Shown: one piece after another, positions 31,876 through 43,127 of the stretch
How the letters are laid out: every line of letters starts with the position of its first letter
Numbering within the stretch: position 1 is the first letter of the stretch
Assembly: GCA_900491605.1 (NCBI GenBank)
Contig: UESW01005009.1
Location: 183,602 to 247,601, forward strand
Source of the DNA: Calamus simplicifolius
Lineage: Eukaryota; Streptophyta; Magnoliopsida; Arecales; Arecaceae
Direction: 5' to 3'
DNA: 64,000 bases
Notes under the pieces: model-generated
The model's input: the letters and a program-made list of their open reading frames with translations, nothing else
What the model was told of the DNA's origin: nothing
The model's database searches: none
Program-made: the position numbers and the translations under genes

Positions 31876-33012
31876 ATGGGAAGGAGGCCTTGCTGCTCTA
31901 AAGAGGGACTGAATAGAGGAGCATGGTCAGATGGCGAAGATAAGATCCTCATCGATTATATTAGAACTCACGGCGTGGGACAATGGAGAGACCTTCCCAA
32001 AAGAGCAGGTGAGGACATTAATGCTTAGTAGTTACTCCTCCTTTGATGAGAACTGCATCCAATTCCTAGTAAGCATTTTTAATTAGCAGCTAATACCTCT
32101 TATTTATTCTCTCCGAGAGGAATACATAACTATCAGTCATCAACCTTAATGTGATGAAATTGAAGGTTTGAAACGGTGCGGGAAGAGCTGTCGTCTCCGA
32201 TGGTTGAATTATTTGAGGCCTGATATCAAGAGGGGTAACATATCCGAGGATGAAGAGGACCTCATCATCAACTCCATAAGCTCCTTGGCAACCGGTTAAC
32301 GTTCCACTTCTCTTTCATTGCACCAAATTAGTCTGAATAAATATTACTTAAGTATATGAATGCATGACTGATTACATTAAAATGATGTGGTGTCATTAAA
32401 CGTAGTTGGTCCCTCATAGCGGGAAGATTACCGGGGCGAACGGACAACGAGATCAAGAACTACTGGAACACAACTCTTAGCAAGAAGGTGAAACCCCAAG
32501 AGTCAAACTCGGAGAAACGCGTCAATAAATCTAAAAAAAAGATGGCTATGGAAGGAGACTCCGTAGAATTAGAGGCAGCTGCGAAGGTCGACTACGTGGG
32601 TGAGCAATTTCATTCCCTCGTCCGAACCAAAGCAGTGAAATGCACCAAAGTCTACCTCCCGTTGCAGCAACACGATTTGATGGCCAGCCACAACTTGGAA
32701 CCTTTGTGCGATGACAGCCCATCAGCGTCAGTCCCTCAAGATGGCGACCCTTCCGACTTCTTGGTGGATTTTGACGTGGAAGAGCTCATGCCAAGCTTTG
32801 GAGAAGATATTTTGTTTCAACTTCGCGGCGTTGATGACCCAAACAGTAGCAACTTTGTCGAAGGCAATGTTGAGGAAAGTTCGATAATTCGGTCCAATGA
32901 AGCCATGCAGAAGGATTGGAGGGGAAGTGGTATGCTTGAACTAAATGTAGCCTCTGAGCTGAGATCTTTGGCTTCCTTTCTAGATTCTGAGGAGGAATGG
33001 CTAGAAAAATGA
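31876..33012 (+). pseudogene. C1/TT2-like R2R3-MYB transcription factor with a one-base deletion in exon 2
   Basis: Exon 1 is 31876-32008 (133 nt), exon 2 is 32166-32294 (129 nt), exon 3 is 32406-33012 (607 nt); both introns are GT-AG. The start MGRRPCCSKEGLNRGAW is the family start; an in-frame ATG at 31813 would add 21 residues. The R2 repeat is complete, and R3 starts normally (LRPDIKRGNISEDEEDL). Exon 2 is one base shorter than the 130 nt typical of this class. The family pattern DLII-R/K-LHKLLGNRW is kept only if a base is missing between 32270 and 32271. As written, splicing leads to a stop soon after exon 3 begins. The rest of exon 3 (WSLIAGRLPGRTDNEIKNYW to LASFLDSEEEWL) is intact. 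Its end resembles the activation domain of maize C1, so a role in anthocyanin or proanthocyanidin control is likely if the gene is functional. It could be a true null allele or a sequencing error. Confidence 0.85.
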
Positions 33013-33644
33013 TGAGAAAGCTCTCTAGGGAAGGACTATTTTTTTATGACAGATGCGTGTAAATATGACTCTTTTCATTTGACAGTAGTCTCTATCATGT
33101 CGTTGTTGAATATTGCAAGTGGAAGGCCGCTACAGCTCTCCTTATGTCCGTTTGTTTTTGTTCATATATACGTAGACTTCCCTTCACTCTTCTTTATGGT
33201 AGTTCTTGCCCACCAGTCTCGTGCCTGTCATCGAGCTATTAGTTATAGAATGACGGATATGGCAACTGAAGACATAAAAGGAACAGCAATTTCTTTGGCA
33301 AGAAAGGAACTTCAATTTGAACACTAAATGAGATACGCTAGACTTTTAAAAATTGTAATAAATTTAATATAATATATTCTTCTTAATATTAGCCAAGGTG
33401 ATCTTTTGTAACTAAAACTTCACAAAACAAAAACTTTAGGCATTTAATGTAGAGGTAAAACTTGTATTTCTAATGAGGGGATGGACTCACACTTGATCAA
33501 GAAGAAATGAGCCCAGGGTTTCTAAGAAATTAAGCACAAAATCTTAACCTAATACTGAAACTTTATTTGAAATATTTCTACAACATATAATGTGGATTGC
33601 CTACAAAATAGATTACCACTGAATAGATTGTCAGTAATACTAAT
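33013..33644 (+). other. 3' flank of the MYB gene and left part of an interrupted repeat
   Basis: An AATAAA at about 33356 could serve as polyadenylation signal. No other gene is visible; the frame at 33046-33327 has no recognisable motif. The last 80 bp (GATTACC, CAGTAATACTAAT) resemble the sequence just after the LARD (44226-44310), so the LARD seems to have landed in an older repeat, perhaps a Harbinger terminus. Confidence 0.4.
33640..33644. repeat. Target-site duplication of the LARD (left)
   Basis: CTAAT precedes the LTR start TGATGGGG and is repeated at 44226-44230. Confidence 0.85.
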
Positions 33645-34634
33645 TGATGGGGCTATTGAGCCCCATGGGAAATGGTAGTCCCACCAAGGTCGGACCAATA
33701 GCCTCTAGAGTCGACCTCGGCCTTAGCCAGTCAGTCCTCGGCCCTCGATAAGACAACCCTTTGGCCTCGAAAAGACACCCCTTCAGCCTCTTTCCCTTGG
33801 CCTCAGCCACTCGGCCCCCTCAGTCTCGGCATGAACAGTGCTCGGCTTCGGCCATGAACAGTGCTCGGCCTTGGCCATGAACAGTGCTCGGCCTCGGCAT
33901 GAACAATGCTCGGCCATGAACAGTGCTCGGCCTCGGCATGAACAGTGTCATGCAAGTGCTCTATAATCAATGCTCTACAAGGGACAGAGCCGGCTTCAAC
34001 TCCAAACTTCATCTTCTGTCCAACGGCTACACTTTGGGGCCCACATGCCTGAATTTATCATCCATCACTGTCCGCACAAGGCAACGGAAGTGTGGCATGG
34101 GGAACACATCTGGCAAGCACCGTAACGGTCGGTCACGTCCTGCAATAGCCTGCAACAGTTATCCAAACCAAGCAGTACCTGCTAACTATGCAACCATCCA
34201 CATTTGATGAGACCTAGCCTGCACCTCTGACATACCCACTAAGAAGCAAGCCCTGCCATTGCTACCATTGCTGCCACCATCATAAATGCTTTGACAAGTG
34301 ATCATGCCCCAAGCCTCATAGACTCCAAGCATCAATAAAATGGATAAGAGGGACCCCAACGAGGCAACAGATAACTCACTACACTCCTAAATGCTCATTT
34401 TTGCTCATAAAGAGTACGACTCTAAGCCTCTCTCCTTCTCTTCGAGCTTTCTCAAGCTTACGGCTGTTGCCCAGAGCACTGACTTGAGCGTCGAAGGATT
34501 CCCGCTGGAATCTTCAGTCATCGAACTTGTTTGCAGCCTCCCAGACACAAGAAGCTTGCTGGAGGATCCCGAGCTCGCTGGAGGAGGCGACCAGACGCTC
34601 GCTGATGTTCGAGAAGGGTGATTTGGCATCAACA
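33645..34634 (+). repeat. 5' LTR of the LARD (990 bp)
   Basis: TGATGGGG to CAACA. It contains a GGCCATGAACAGTGCTC-type minisatellite (33826-33950), an AATAAA near 34333 and a GACTTGAGCGTCGAAGGATT stretch near 34480 that looks like the start of U5. The partner is 43128-44225. Confidence 0.88.
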
Positions 34635-34637
34635 GAT

Positions 34638-34655
34638 TGGCGCGCCAGGTAGGGG
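34638..34655 (+). other. Primer-binding site of the LARD
   Basis: TGGCGCGCCAGGTAGGGG, three bases after the 5' LTR. It is homologous to the Gypsy site at 26170-26187. Confidence 0.8.
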
Positions 34656-35041
34656 GCAAAGCATGGATCGTCAGCGATGCTAGCTTGCATATCCTCGTCC
34701 CCTTTTAGATCAAATGGTGGATCAAAGTGATGGCAGTGATAAGAGCCCAAAAAGCTTCCAACAGTCATGCTGGGGGGCACCCTCAATGAGCTATGCAATA
34801 TGAGGCCAGCTCTCTGCTCCACCATCATCTCCACTTCAAGCCACTCAAGCGGACCAGCTTGTCGCCATCAACAAGACCAAATGTTGGTGGCAGCTGTCCG
34901 AAGGCTACAAGAGCAACATCAAGCTCAAGCTCTACAGCAAGAACACTATCAAGTTTGCCACGAGTACCACAATCTTGAAGCCCCCTCCCAAAGCAGGGGC
35001 ACTTGCACTTTTCAATTACAGTCAGCATGACTCTCTAGGGG
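34656..35041 (+). other. LARD internal leader
   Basis: Short frames such as 34767-35030 show Gln-rich text but no retroviral domain. This is probably untranslated leader or a decayed gag start. The hAT insertion begins at 35042. Confidence 0.4.
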
Positions 35042-35780
35042 TAGAGGTGGGCACTGGGTCGTGCCTGGCTCGGCACGGCCCAAGCTCACCGTGCCTTAAG
35101 AATTACCGTGCCGTGCCTGGCATGGCCCATTAACAAATGGGCCGTGCCAGACATGGTATAGAAAATCAAATTCGGCACAGCCCGTAACCCATTTTGAAAT
35201 GGGTGCTAGGCCGTGCTGGGGGCCATGCCATGGCACGGCAGCCTGGTGCCTAGGTACTAGCCTAGGCGCTGGTGCCTAGGCACTAGCTGGGCCAATGGCC
35301 TAGCCATTTTTAATGGCTATATCCGTTTTTAACGGCTATATAGCCGTTAAAGGATGTTGGAAGGGGTTTAGACCATTTAGCCCTCCCAACAGTCATATAA
35401 CGGTGATATCAAAGGGTAATTTTGATAAAAAAAATTTGGGACTTCTATAAATAGATGAACTCTCCCTCATTCTTACCACACCAAACCAACTCCTCTATTA
35501 CTACTATTTCTCTCTTCCAGCAAATGCTCTAGTAGATTAGCAATTTAATTTTTAGTTTGCAAGTGTTCTTACAAGTGGCAAGTGCTCAAGCAAGTAGTCA
35601 AGTGTTACAAGATCACTTCTTGTTGAGAGGCGAGGGCGCAAGAGGAAGCTCACAAATCTCGGCTCCACGCCTCCATCTCTGATCTTTTCTCAATTCCTTT
35701 TTGTAGGTTAGTTTTTATTTTTTTGCATTTATTAATTAAAAATTTTAGATATTGCATCTTTTAATGAAAGTAATTTTAAC

Positions 35781-36829
35781 ATGCACCCTTTTTCTGAGGG
35801 TGAGGAAACTAATCCCCAAGGACCCCAACCCCAATTCCAACTCCAAGTTCCATCTAGAGATAGTGTTAATGAGTGTCAAACCTCTTCTCGAAGAGGACTA
35901 GTAATGTTTGAATTGATTTCGATAGAATTATGGTTGATGGAGTCTATAAAGCAAAATGTAAAAAATGTAAAAAACTTTACAATTGTTCTAGTACTGGAGG
36001 AACAGGGCATCTAATAAGACATCAAGAGAGTCATAGGATGCATGATTCCCGTCAGCAAGGACTCCTTAATATACAAGAAGGATCACTTGTAGGCAATTTT
36101 GCATATAACCATGAAAATCAAAGAAAATTACTGGTAAGATGGATAGTTCAAGATGAATTATCTTTTAGTTTATCTGAATCTTATAATTTTGAAAGATATG
36201 TTCAATTAGGCCTATAACCTGCTTATAAAAGAACTAGTAGTCATACCTTTAGAAGAGTGGCTATGACAAACTTTTTAGCAATGAAACAAAGTTTAACGGA
36301 AAGCCTCTCAAATTTAAATGCTAGAATTTCTTTAACTTCTGATATTTGATCGGCATCTGTAGGTAGTAATTGTTTTATTGCTATTACTGCTCATTATATT
36401 GATAATGATTGGCAATTAAATAAATAAATTATTGCTTTTCGTGCTTTTGATTTTTCGCATTCAGGACAATAAATTTTAAATATTATTTATCAAACCGCAT
36501 GCTCATATAATATTAATAATAAAATAATATCAATTACTTTTGATAATGCATCTAATAATAATTCTACTGTTGCATTATTAAACGACTCTTTGCATCTCAT
36601 TTTAGATGGACAATTATTTCATATTAGATGTGCATGTCATATATTAAATATTTCTACTCAATCTGGCATGAACATAATTCAAGAGGTTATTTCAAAAATT
36701 AGAAATGCAGTTTCTTTTATTCATGCTTCAAGGTCAAGACTTCAAGAATTTAAACAATTATGTGTCGATCATGGTAAACGTTTAAAAAAATTTAAACTTG
36801 ATGTAATAACTTGTTAGAATAGTACCTAC
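35781..36829 (+). pseudogene. hAT transposase, copy 1 (5' half only)
   Basis: The BED finger is visible as DGVYKAKCKKCKKLYNCSST followed by GHLIRHQESH. Later come FRRVAMTNFLAMKQSLTESL and ILDGQLFHIRCACHILNIS, then IQEVISKIRNAVSFIHASRS, all typical of plant hAT transposases. Frameshifts near 35930 and several stops (for example after LTSDI) break it. It stops at 36829, where a CACTA end begins. Normal function: cut-and-paste transposase binding the element ends. Confidence 0.8.
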
Positions 36830-37420
36830 ACTACAAGAGATTTTAAATATTGCGATGCCCAAATGCGTCGCAATTGCGTCGCTAAACATGATATTGCGAC
36901 GCAATAGCGACGCAACGAGGGCGTCGCTCAACTGTCCGTCGCAATACCCTTTTGTCGCAATTGCATCGCAATATTGCAACTCTCTGCGACGCTCTTGCGA
37001 CGCCACATTGCATCGCAATATTGCGACGCATGCAAATGCATCGCTAAATTTAAAAATAAATTTAGTTAGAAAAAAAAATTATTATTAAATATTGCGACGC
37101 ACTAATTTGCATCGCAATATTTAAAATTAATTTATAAAAAAAATTATTATTAAATATTGCGACGCACTAATTTGCGTCGCAATATTTATAATTAATTTTT
37201 TTTAAAAAATTATTATTAAATATTGCGACGCTCTAATGCGTCGCAAATAAAAATTATTTTAAAATATTACGATGCAAGGTAATTGCGTCACAATATTTTA
37301 AAATAATTTTTAAGATAAAATAGCGACTCAATTTTAGTCGCTAATGCGTCGCTATTAAATTTATTTTTAAATTATTGCGATGCCAGGTCATTGCGTCGTA
37401 ATTTTTAATAATAATATTTT
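36830..37420 (+). mobile_element. 5' end of a CACTA element of the same family as 49293-59406
   Basis: It starts CACTACAAGAGA within the hAT sequence and runs into dense GCGTCGCAA / TTGCGACGC motifs, with homology to 49293-49560 in wording and order. It is cut by the assembly gap, so its length and right end are unknown. Confidence 0.75.
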
Positions 37421-37641
37421 NNNNNNNNNNNNNNNNNNNNNNNNNNNNNNNNNNNNNNNNNNNNNNNNNNNNNNNNNNNNNNNNNNNNNNNNNNNNNNNN
37501 NNNNNNNNNNNNNNNNNNNNNNNNNNNNNNNNNNNNNNNNNNNNNNNNNNNNNNNNNNNNNNNNNNNNNNNNNNNNNNNNNNNNNNNNNNNNNNNNNNNN
37601 NNNNNNNNNNNNNNNNNNNNNNNNNNNNNNNNNNNNNNNNN
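37421..37641. other. Assembly gap (221 N)
   Basis: Unknown sequence. The left side is CACTA subterminal repeat; the right side is hAT copy 2, starting about 56 bp inside that element's left end. Translations across it are meaningless. Confidence 1.
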
Positions 37642-38329
37642 AAGAATTACCATATCATGCCTGATACGACCCATTAACAAATGGGCCGTGCCAGACATGG
37701 CACAGAAAAAAAAATTAAATTCGGCACGGCCCGTGACCCATTTTGAAATGGGTGCTAGGCCGTGTTGGGGGCCATGCCATTGCACGACAGCCTGGTGCCT
37801 AGGCACCAGCCTAGGCGCTGGTGCCTAGGCACCAGCTGGGCCAATGGCCCAGCCATTTTTAACGGCTATATCCGTTTTTAACGGCTATATAGCCGTTAAA
37901 GGCTGTTGGGAGGGGTTTAGACCATTTTACCCCTCCCAACAGTCATATAACGGCTATATCAAAGGGTAGTTTTGATAAAAAAAATTTAGGACTTCTATAA
38001 ATAGATGAACTCTCCCTCATTCTTACCACACCAAACCAACTCTCTATTACTACTATTTCTCTCTTCCAGCAAGTGCTCTAGTAGATTAGCAATTTAATTT
38101 TTAGTTTGCAAGTGTTCTTACAAGTGGCAAGTGCTCAAGCAAGTAGTCAAGTGCTACAAGATGACTTCTTGTTGAGAGGCGAGAGCGCAAGAGGAAGCTC
38201 ACAAATCTCGGCTCCACGCCTCTACCTCTGATCTTTTCTCAATTCCTTTTTGTGGGTTAGTTTTTATTTTTTTGCATTTATTAATTAAAAATTTTAGATA
38301 TGACATCTTTTAACGAAAGTAATTTTAAC

Positions 38330-40306
38330 ATGCACCCTTTTTTGAGGGTGAGGAAACTAAACCTCAAGGACCCCAACCCCAATCCCAACTCCAAGTTCCA
38401 TCTATAGCTAGTGTCAATGAGTGTCAAACCTCTTCTCGTAAGAGGACTAGTAATGTTTGATTGATTTCGATAGAATTATGGTTGATGGAGTCTAAAGCAA
38501 AATGTAAAAAATGTACAAAACTTTACAGTTGTTCTAGTACTTGGGGAACAGGGCATCTAATAAGACATCAAGAGAGTCATAGGATGCATGATTCCCGTTA
38601 GCAAGGACTCCTTAATATACAAGAGGGATCACTTGTAGATAATTTTGCATCTAACTACGAAAATCAAAGAAAATTACTGGTAAGATGGATAGTTCAAGAT
38701 GAATTATCTTTTAGTTATCTGAATCTTATAATTTTGAAAGATATGTTCAATTAGGCCTACAACCTGCTTATAAAAGAACTAGTAGTCATACCTTTAGAAG
38801 AGTGGCTATGACAAACTTTTTAGCAATGAAACAAAGTTTAACGGAAAGCCTCTCAAATTTAAATGCTAGAATTTCTTTAACTTTTGATATTTGATGAGCA
38901 TCTGTAGGTAGTAATTGTTTTATTGATGTTACTGCTCATTATATTGATAATGATTGGCAATTAAATAAACGAATTATTGCTTTTCGTGCTTTTGATTTTG
39001 CATTCAGGACAATAAATTTTAAATATTATTTATCAAACCGCATGCTCATATAATATTATAATAAAATAATATCAATTACTTTTGATAATGTATCTAATAA
39101 TAATTCCGCTATTACATTATTAAACAACTCTTTGCATCCCATTTTAGATGGACAATTATTTCATATTAGATGTGCATGTCATATATTAAATCTTCTACTC
39201 AATCTGGCATGAACATAATTCAAGAGGTTATTTCAAAAATTAGAAATGTAGTTTCTTTTATTCATGCTTCAAGGTCAAGATTTCAAGAATTTAAACAATT
39301 ATGTGTCGATCATGGTAAACATTTTAAAAAATTTAAACTTGATGTAATTACTCGTTAGAATAGTACCTATGCCATAATACATAATGCATATCCATATAAG
39401 AACTTATTAAGTACTTATATTAATGAGCGTGGATTAGGATTTACATTGACTGAAGCTGATTAGAATCAAGGTAAAATTTTAGAAGATTTTTCGATTACTT
39501 TTTATGATGCTACAAATGTTCTTTCAGGTATTTATTATCCAACTTCTTGTTCATTTTTACAAAAAGCATATGTAATTAGTAAAAAATTTAAAGAATATAG
39601 ATATCATGAAGTTTTAATGCCTATTATACATAATATGGAAACTAAATGGAATGAATATTGGAATAGGATATGTCCATTGCATAACTTAGCTGCTGTTTTG
39701 ATCCTAGAGTTAAATTAATGGTGTAATTTTTTAATTGATCAATATTGTGAAAAATGAATCAAAATCCTGAACCTGCTAAAGATGAGGTAACACGACTTCT
39801 TAATGATATTATGATTTATATAACGATAAAATTTGTGGATCTAGAATACCTGCTTAAAGCTCTGCTTCTTCTTCTAGATCTCATTCATCATCTAATTTTT
39901 CATTTATTAGAAGACACGCACATGCTTCATCTTCTTCATCTTCTTCATATTTAAGTAATGAATTGGAATTTTGTTTACAAAACGATCTACATTCTGCATA
40001 TGATGAAGATCAATAGAAAGTCTAGATGTATTAGCTTGGTGGAAGAGTGTTAGAAATCAATATCCTATTATGTCTGCCATTGCACGAGATATTTTAGCTA
40101 TGTCGATGTCCACAGTATAATCGGAATCCGCTTTTAGTGCAGGTCGACGTATTTTGGATGAAAAGAGAAGTAGGATGACTGGTGAAACAGTTGAGATGCT
40201 TATCTTCTTCAAAGACTGGTGGGATGCTGAGACGAGACTTCAAGATAAAGGTGGACATGACTTAACCAGCGAAGATGATGATGACACAAATACTACTGAT
40301 GACTGA
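38330..40306 (+). pseudogene. hAT transposase, copy 2 (complete extent, broken frame)
   Basis: It repeats the motifs of copy 1 and continues beyond it: LSGIYYPTSCSFLQKAYVIS, KWNEYWNRICPLHNLAAV and, near 40030-40250, the dimerisation region (DVLAWWK, YPIMSAIARDILAMSMSTV, ESAFSAGRRILDEKRSRM, EMLIFFKDWWDAETRLQDKG). Frequent frameshifts and stops make it inactive. The right terminal inverted repeat lies at 40844-40867. Confidence 0.82.
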
Positions 40307-40867
40307 TGAGTGATGAGTGAGTCATTTCTACTTTTATAATTATATATTTTTTTTTTAAATTATTAAAAACTTAAAGTAAGTCATCTTTATTTTTTTTCTT
40401 TCTATTTTTTTCTCCTAACTTATTGTATTATGTTCTGGAGGTCAGGCCTAGCCCCCTTTCCTTCTGTACCATTTTGATTTTAAATTAATAAACTGGTAGG
40501 GGTCTATGTCAAACCCCCCATCATTAAGGTGGCTTTATATTAATAAAATTTCTTTATTCCTAATAATTTTTAATTTATCAAAAAAATAATTTTTTTATAA
40601 ATTTTTTTATTTGAGCCGTGCATGGCCCAGGCCCACCTGGGCCGTGCTTGGCATGGCCCACCTGGGCCGGCACAGCCCATGCCCACCTGGGCCGTCGTGC
40701 CGGCACGACGGGCCAGCCCAGGCCTGTCATGAGCCGTGTCGTGCTGGGCCAATAGAAAAACTTTTTCATGCCCGACACGGCATAGTTTACTGGGCCGTGC
40801 CTGGCATGGCCCATGTGGGCCTAGGCCGTGCCGTGCCATGGGCGGCACGACCCAGTGCCTACCTCTA

Positions 40868-41554
40868 CCTGGTGGGCAGACCACCGGCGGGTTGATGTAT
40901 CCAAATCAACGGAAGGAGATAAATTCCTTCAAAGGCACTTCACAATGACGGCCTCTTCTACTCGGACAGTCGTAGTCCACAAGAGGCGAGCGGTCCTTGG
41001 GCTATCTTCGGCCAATAGAAAGCTGATCATCACTCCTCCCCGGTTTCTTTTTCTTCCTTCGAACCATCTGCATCAAGTGCCACATCATCATCATCACCTG
41101 GCACATCTTCTCGGCCGGGTTTCCTCTAAGAAGCAAGGTCTTGAACTGGCTGTGCAGGGGAAGGATCGAGGACGTGGTCCAAGTCCCAGCCCAGTGCCAT
41201 GCCATGCAAACTTAAATGAACAAGATTTAATATATGAAGGAAAGGAAGCTTGGTGCCAGCAAGAGGAGAAAGAGAGGACGTTGGGTGAAGGGGACATTAT
41301 GGCCTTCCTTGTACTCGGATGCCAGGGCTCCATTAATGCTAAAAGAGACCAACAATGCCAGGGCTCCACTCTTGAATTGTCTTCTTCATCTTCGCAAAAT
41401 ACCCCGATCCAGCATCAAAAAAGCTAAAAAAATCTCTGTCCTGACTCCATGCCGACCCCCAGCGTCATCGAACATGATGCAAAGGCCAAAAAGCTACAAA
41501 GCTAAGTACACTACACTTTGACAAAAGCTTCTTTTCATTAATACTTGAATGCAT
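40868..41554 (+). other. LARD internal region, right of the hAT
   Basis: An open frame at 40828-41427 begins in the hAT end and has no domain that I recognise. The sequence has low coding likelihood. It leads into the tandem arrays. Confidence 0.35.
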
Positions 41555-41880
41555 TGCAGAAAGACCGACTCCAGCATTAGCACCTAAGCTCGAAGCCAGC
41601 TTGGCACTAAAGACCGACTCCAGCATTGGCACCAAAGTACGAGGCCAGCTCGGCACCAAAGACCGACTCCAGCATCGGCACCTAAGCCCGAGGCCAGCTC
41701 GGCACCAAAGATCGACTCCAGCATCGACACCTAAGAATGAGGCTAGCTTGGCACCAAAGACTGACTCCAGCATCGGCACCTAAGCCTAAGGCCAGCTCGG
41801 CACCAAAGACCGACTCCAGCATCGGTACCTAAGCCCGGGGCCAGCTCAGCAACAAAGACTGACTCCAGCGTCGACAACAA
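41555..41880. repeat. LARD tandem array A, about 49-bp unit
   Basis: Six to seven imperfect copies of a unit containing GACCGACTCCAGCATCGGCA and GAGGCCAGCTCGGCACCAAA. Lies upstream of the 3' LTR, like the array in the Gypsy but unrelated in sequence. Confidence 0.85.
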
Positions 41881-41899
41881 AGATCATCGGCACAAAGAA

Positions 41900-42350
41900 A
41901 AAAGGCACCTGGCGACTCTCAACTCTCAGGTCACCCTTCAGGGTTAAAAGGCACCTGATGACTTTCAATTCTCAGATCACCCTCCAGGGTTCAAAGGCAC
42001 ATGATGACTCTCAACTCTCAGGCCACCCTTCGGGGGTTAAAAGGCACATGACGACTCTCAACGCTCAGGTCACCCTCCGGGGTTAAAAGGCACCTGACGA
42101 CTCTCAACTCTTAGGTCATCCTCCGGGGTTAAAAGGCACCTGAGTCTGGTCCACGCACCCTCAGATCACCCTTTAGGGTTAAAAGGCACCTAACAACTCT
42201 CAACTCTTAGGTCATCCTTCGAGATTAAAAGGCACCTGACGACTCTCAACTCTCATGTCACCCTTCAGGGTTAAAAGCACCTGAGCCTGATCCATGTACC
42301 CTTAGGTCACCCTTCGGGGTTAAAAGGAACCTGACGATTTCAGCAACTCT
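41900..42350. repeat. LARD tandem array B, about 46-bp unit
   Basis: About nine copies of a unit with GGTTAAAAGGCACCTGACGA, CTCTCAACTCTCAGGTCACC and CTTCGGG. Two copies carry a variant middle (GAGTCTGGTCCACGCACCCT). Confidence 0.85.
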
Positions 42351-42379
42351 CGGGTCACCACTCGGGCCGGCCATAAAAC

Positions 42380-43110
42380 CATCGAAGTGGTTTTATTGCA
42401 GCCTTAGCGGCTCTGTTCCTCTGTCTTCATGGCCTCATTACAACCTCAACGGTGTCATCTCAGCCCCAGCGGCCTCATATCTGCCCCAGCGACATTACTG
42501 CAGCCTCAGCGGCTCTATCGGCCTCAGTGGCTCCATTCCTTTGCCTCCATGGCCTTATTACAACTTCAGCAACTTTATCACATCCTCAACGGCTTTACTT
42601 TAGCCTCAACGGCTCTAAATCTACCTCAATGCCCAATGACTAATCAGGTAAGACATTTATCTAAATATATACTTGCAACATATTGCTAGGCACTTTTAGC
42701 CATCCAAGAAGAAGTCCTAAGACAACTCACAGTTGGGAGAGGCCAACTCCCCAGCTCACAGTTGATGGGCATTGACCTCTAAATTTCATGACAAAAGTAG
42801 AAGACCCAAAGACAACTCACAGTTAGAAGAAACCGACTCTCAACTCATAGTTGATGGGCATCCGCTTTCAGACCCTGCGTTGTAAAAGGATTACTGGCTG
42901 CTCCCAGCCAGTCTAAGTTAATCAATTTACCTCCAACATTACTTAAAGTCTTTGAGCAGACAAAAGCACAAGAGAACAGGCAGACATGGTCACAAGTCCA
43001 CACAAGGTAGATGAAAAGTCAGGGCCAAAACTAATAAGAAAAGTGCAAAGGTAAAGAGCTCTACACTCCTTTCACCTGGCGGATGCAAGGCACGTGGTCG
43101 CACAAGCTCA
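42380..43110. repeat. LARD degenerate arrays and 3' region
   Basis: 42400-42620 holds decayed short repeats of CTCAGCGGCTC type. 42720-42860 has two copies of an AAGACAACTCACAGTTGGGA unit. The rest up to the polypurine tract is non-coding. Confidence 0.6.
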
Positions 43111-43127
43111 AGAGTGTGGGGGGCATC
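43111..43127 (+). other. Polypurine tract of the LARD
   Basis: AGAGTGTGGGGGGCATC directly before the 3' LTR TGATGGGG. The core GAGTGTGGGGGGCAT is shared with the Gypsy tract at 18807-18825. Confidence 0.85.

Larger units (their letters stand above)
35042..40867 (+). mobile_element. hAT transposon, with its 5' half present twice around an assembly gap
   Basis: The left end TAGAGGTGGGCACTGGGTCG and the reversed right end TAGAGGTAGGCACTGGGTCG form hAT-type terminal inverted repeats. The 8-bp flanks (TCTAGGGG at 35034, CCTGGTGG at 40868) match at five of eight positions, a decayed duplication. Inside are a BED zinc finger, hAT transposase motifs and the C-terminal dimerisation region. 35098-36829 aligns with 37642-39366 at roughly 90-95% by eye. 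The first copy is ended by a CACTA fragment and the N gap. Confidence 0.8.

Noticed and set aside
31876..33012. Identity with the palm fruit-colour gene VIRESCENS
   Set aside because: The R2 start and C-terminus look like C1/TT2-type MYBs, not like what I recall of that gene; not supportable without alignment.
37380..37806. Frames running across the N gap
   Set aside because: The sequence is unknown there; translation is meaningless.
41555..42350. CRISPR-like array
   Set aside because: The copies are contiguous imperfect tandem repeats with no unique spacers of constant length, in a plant retroelement.
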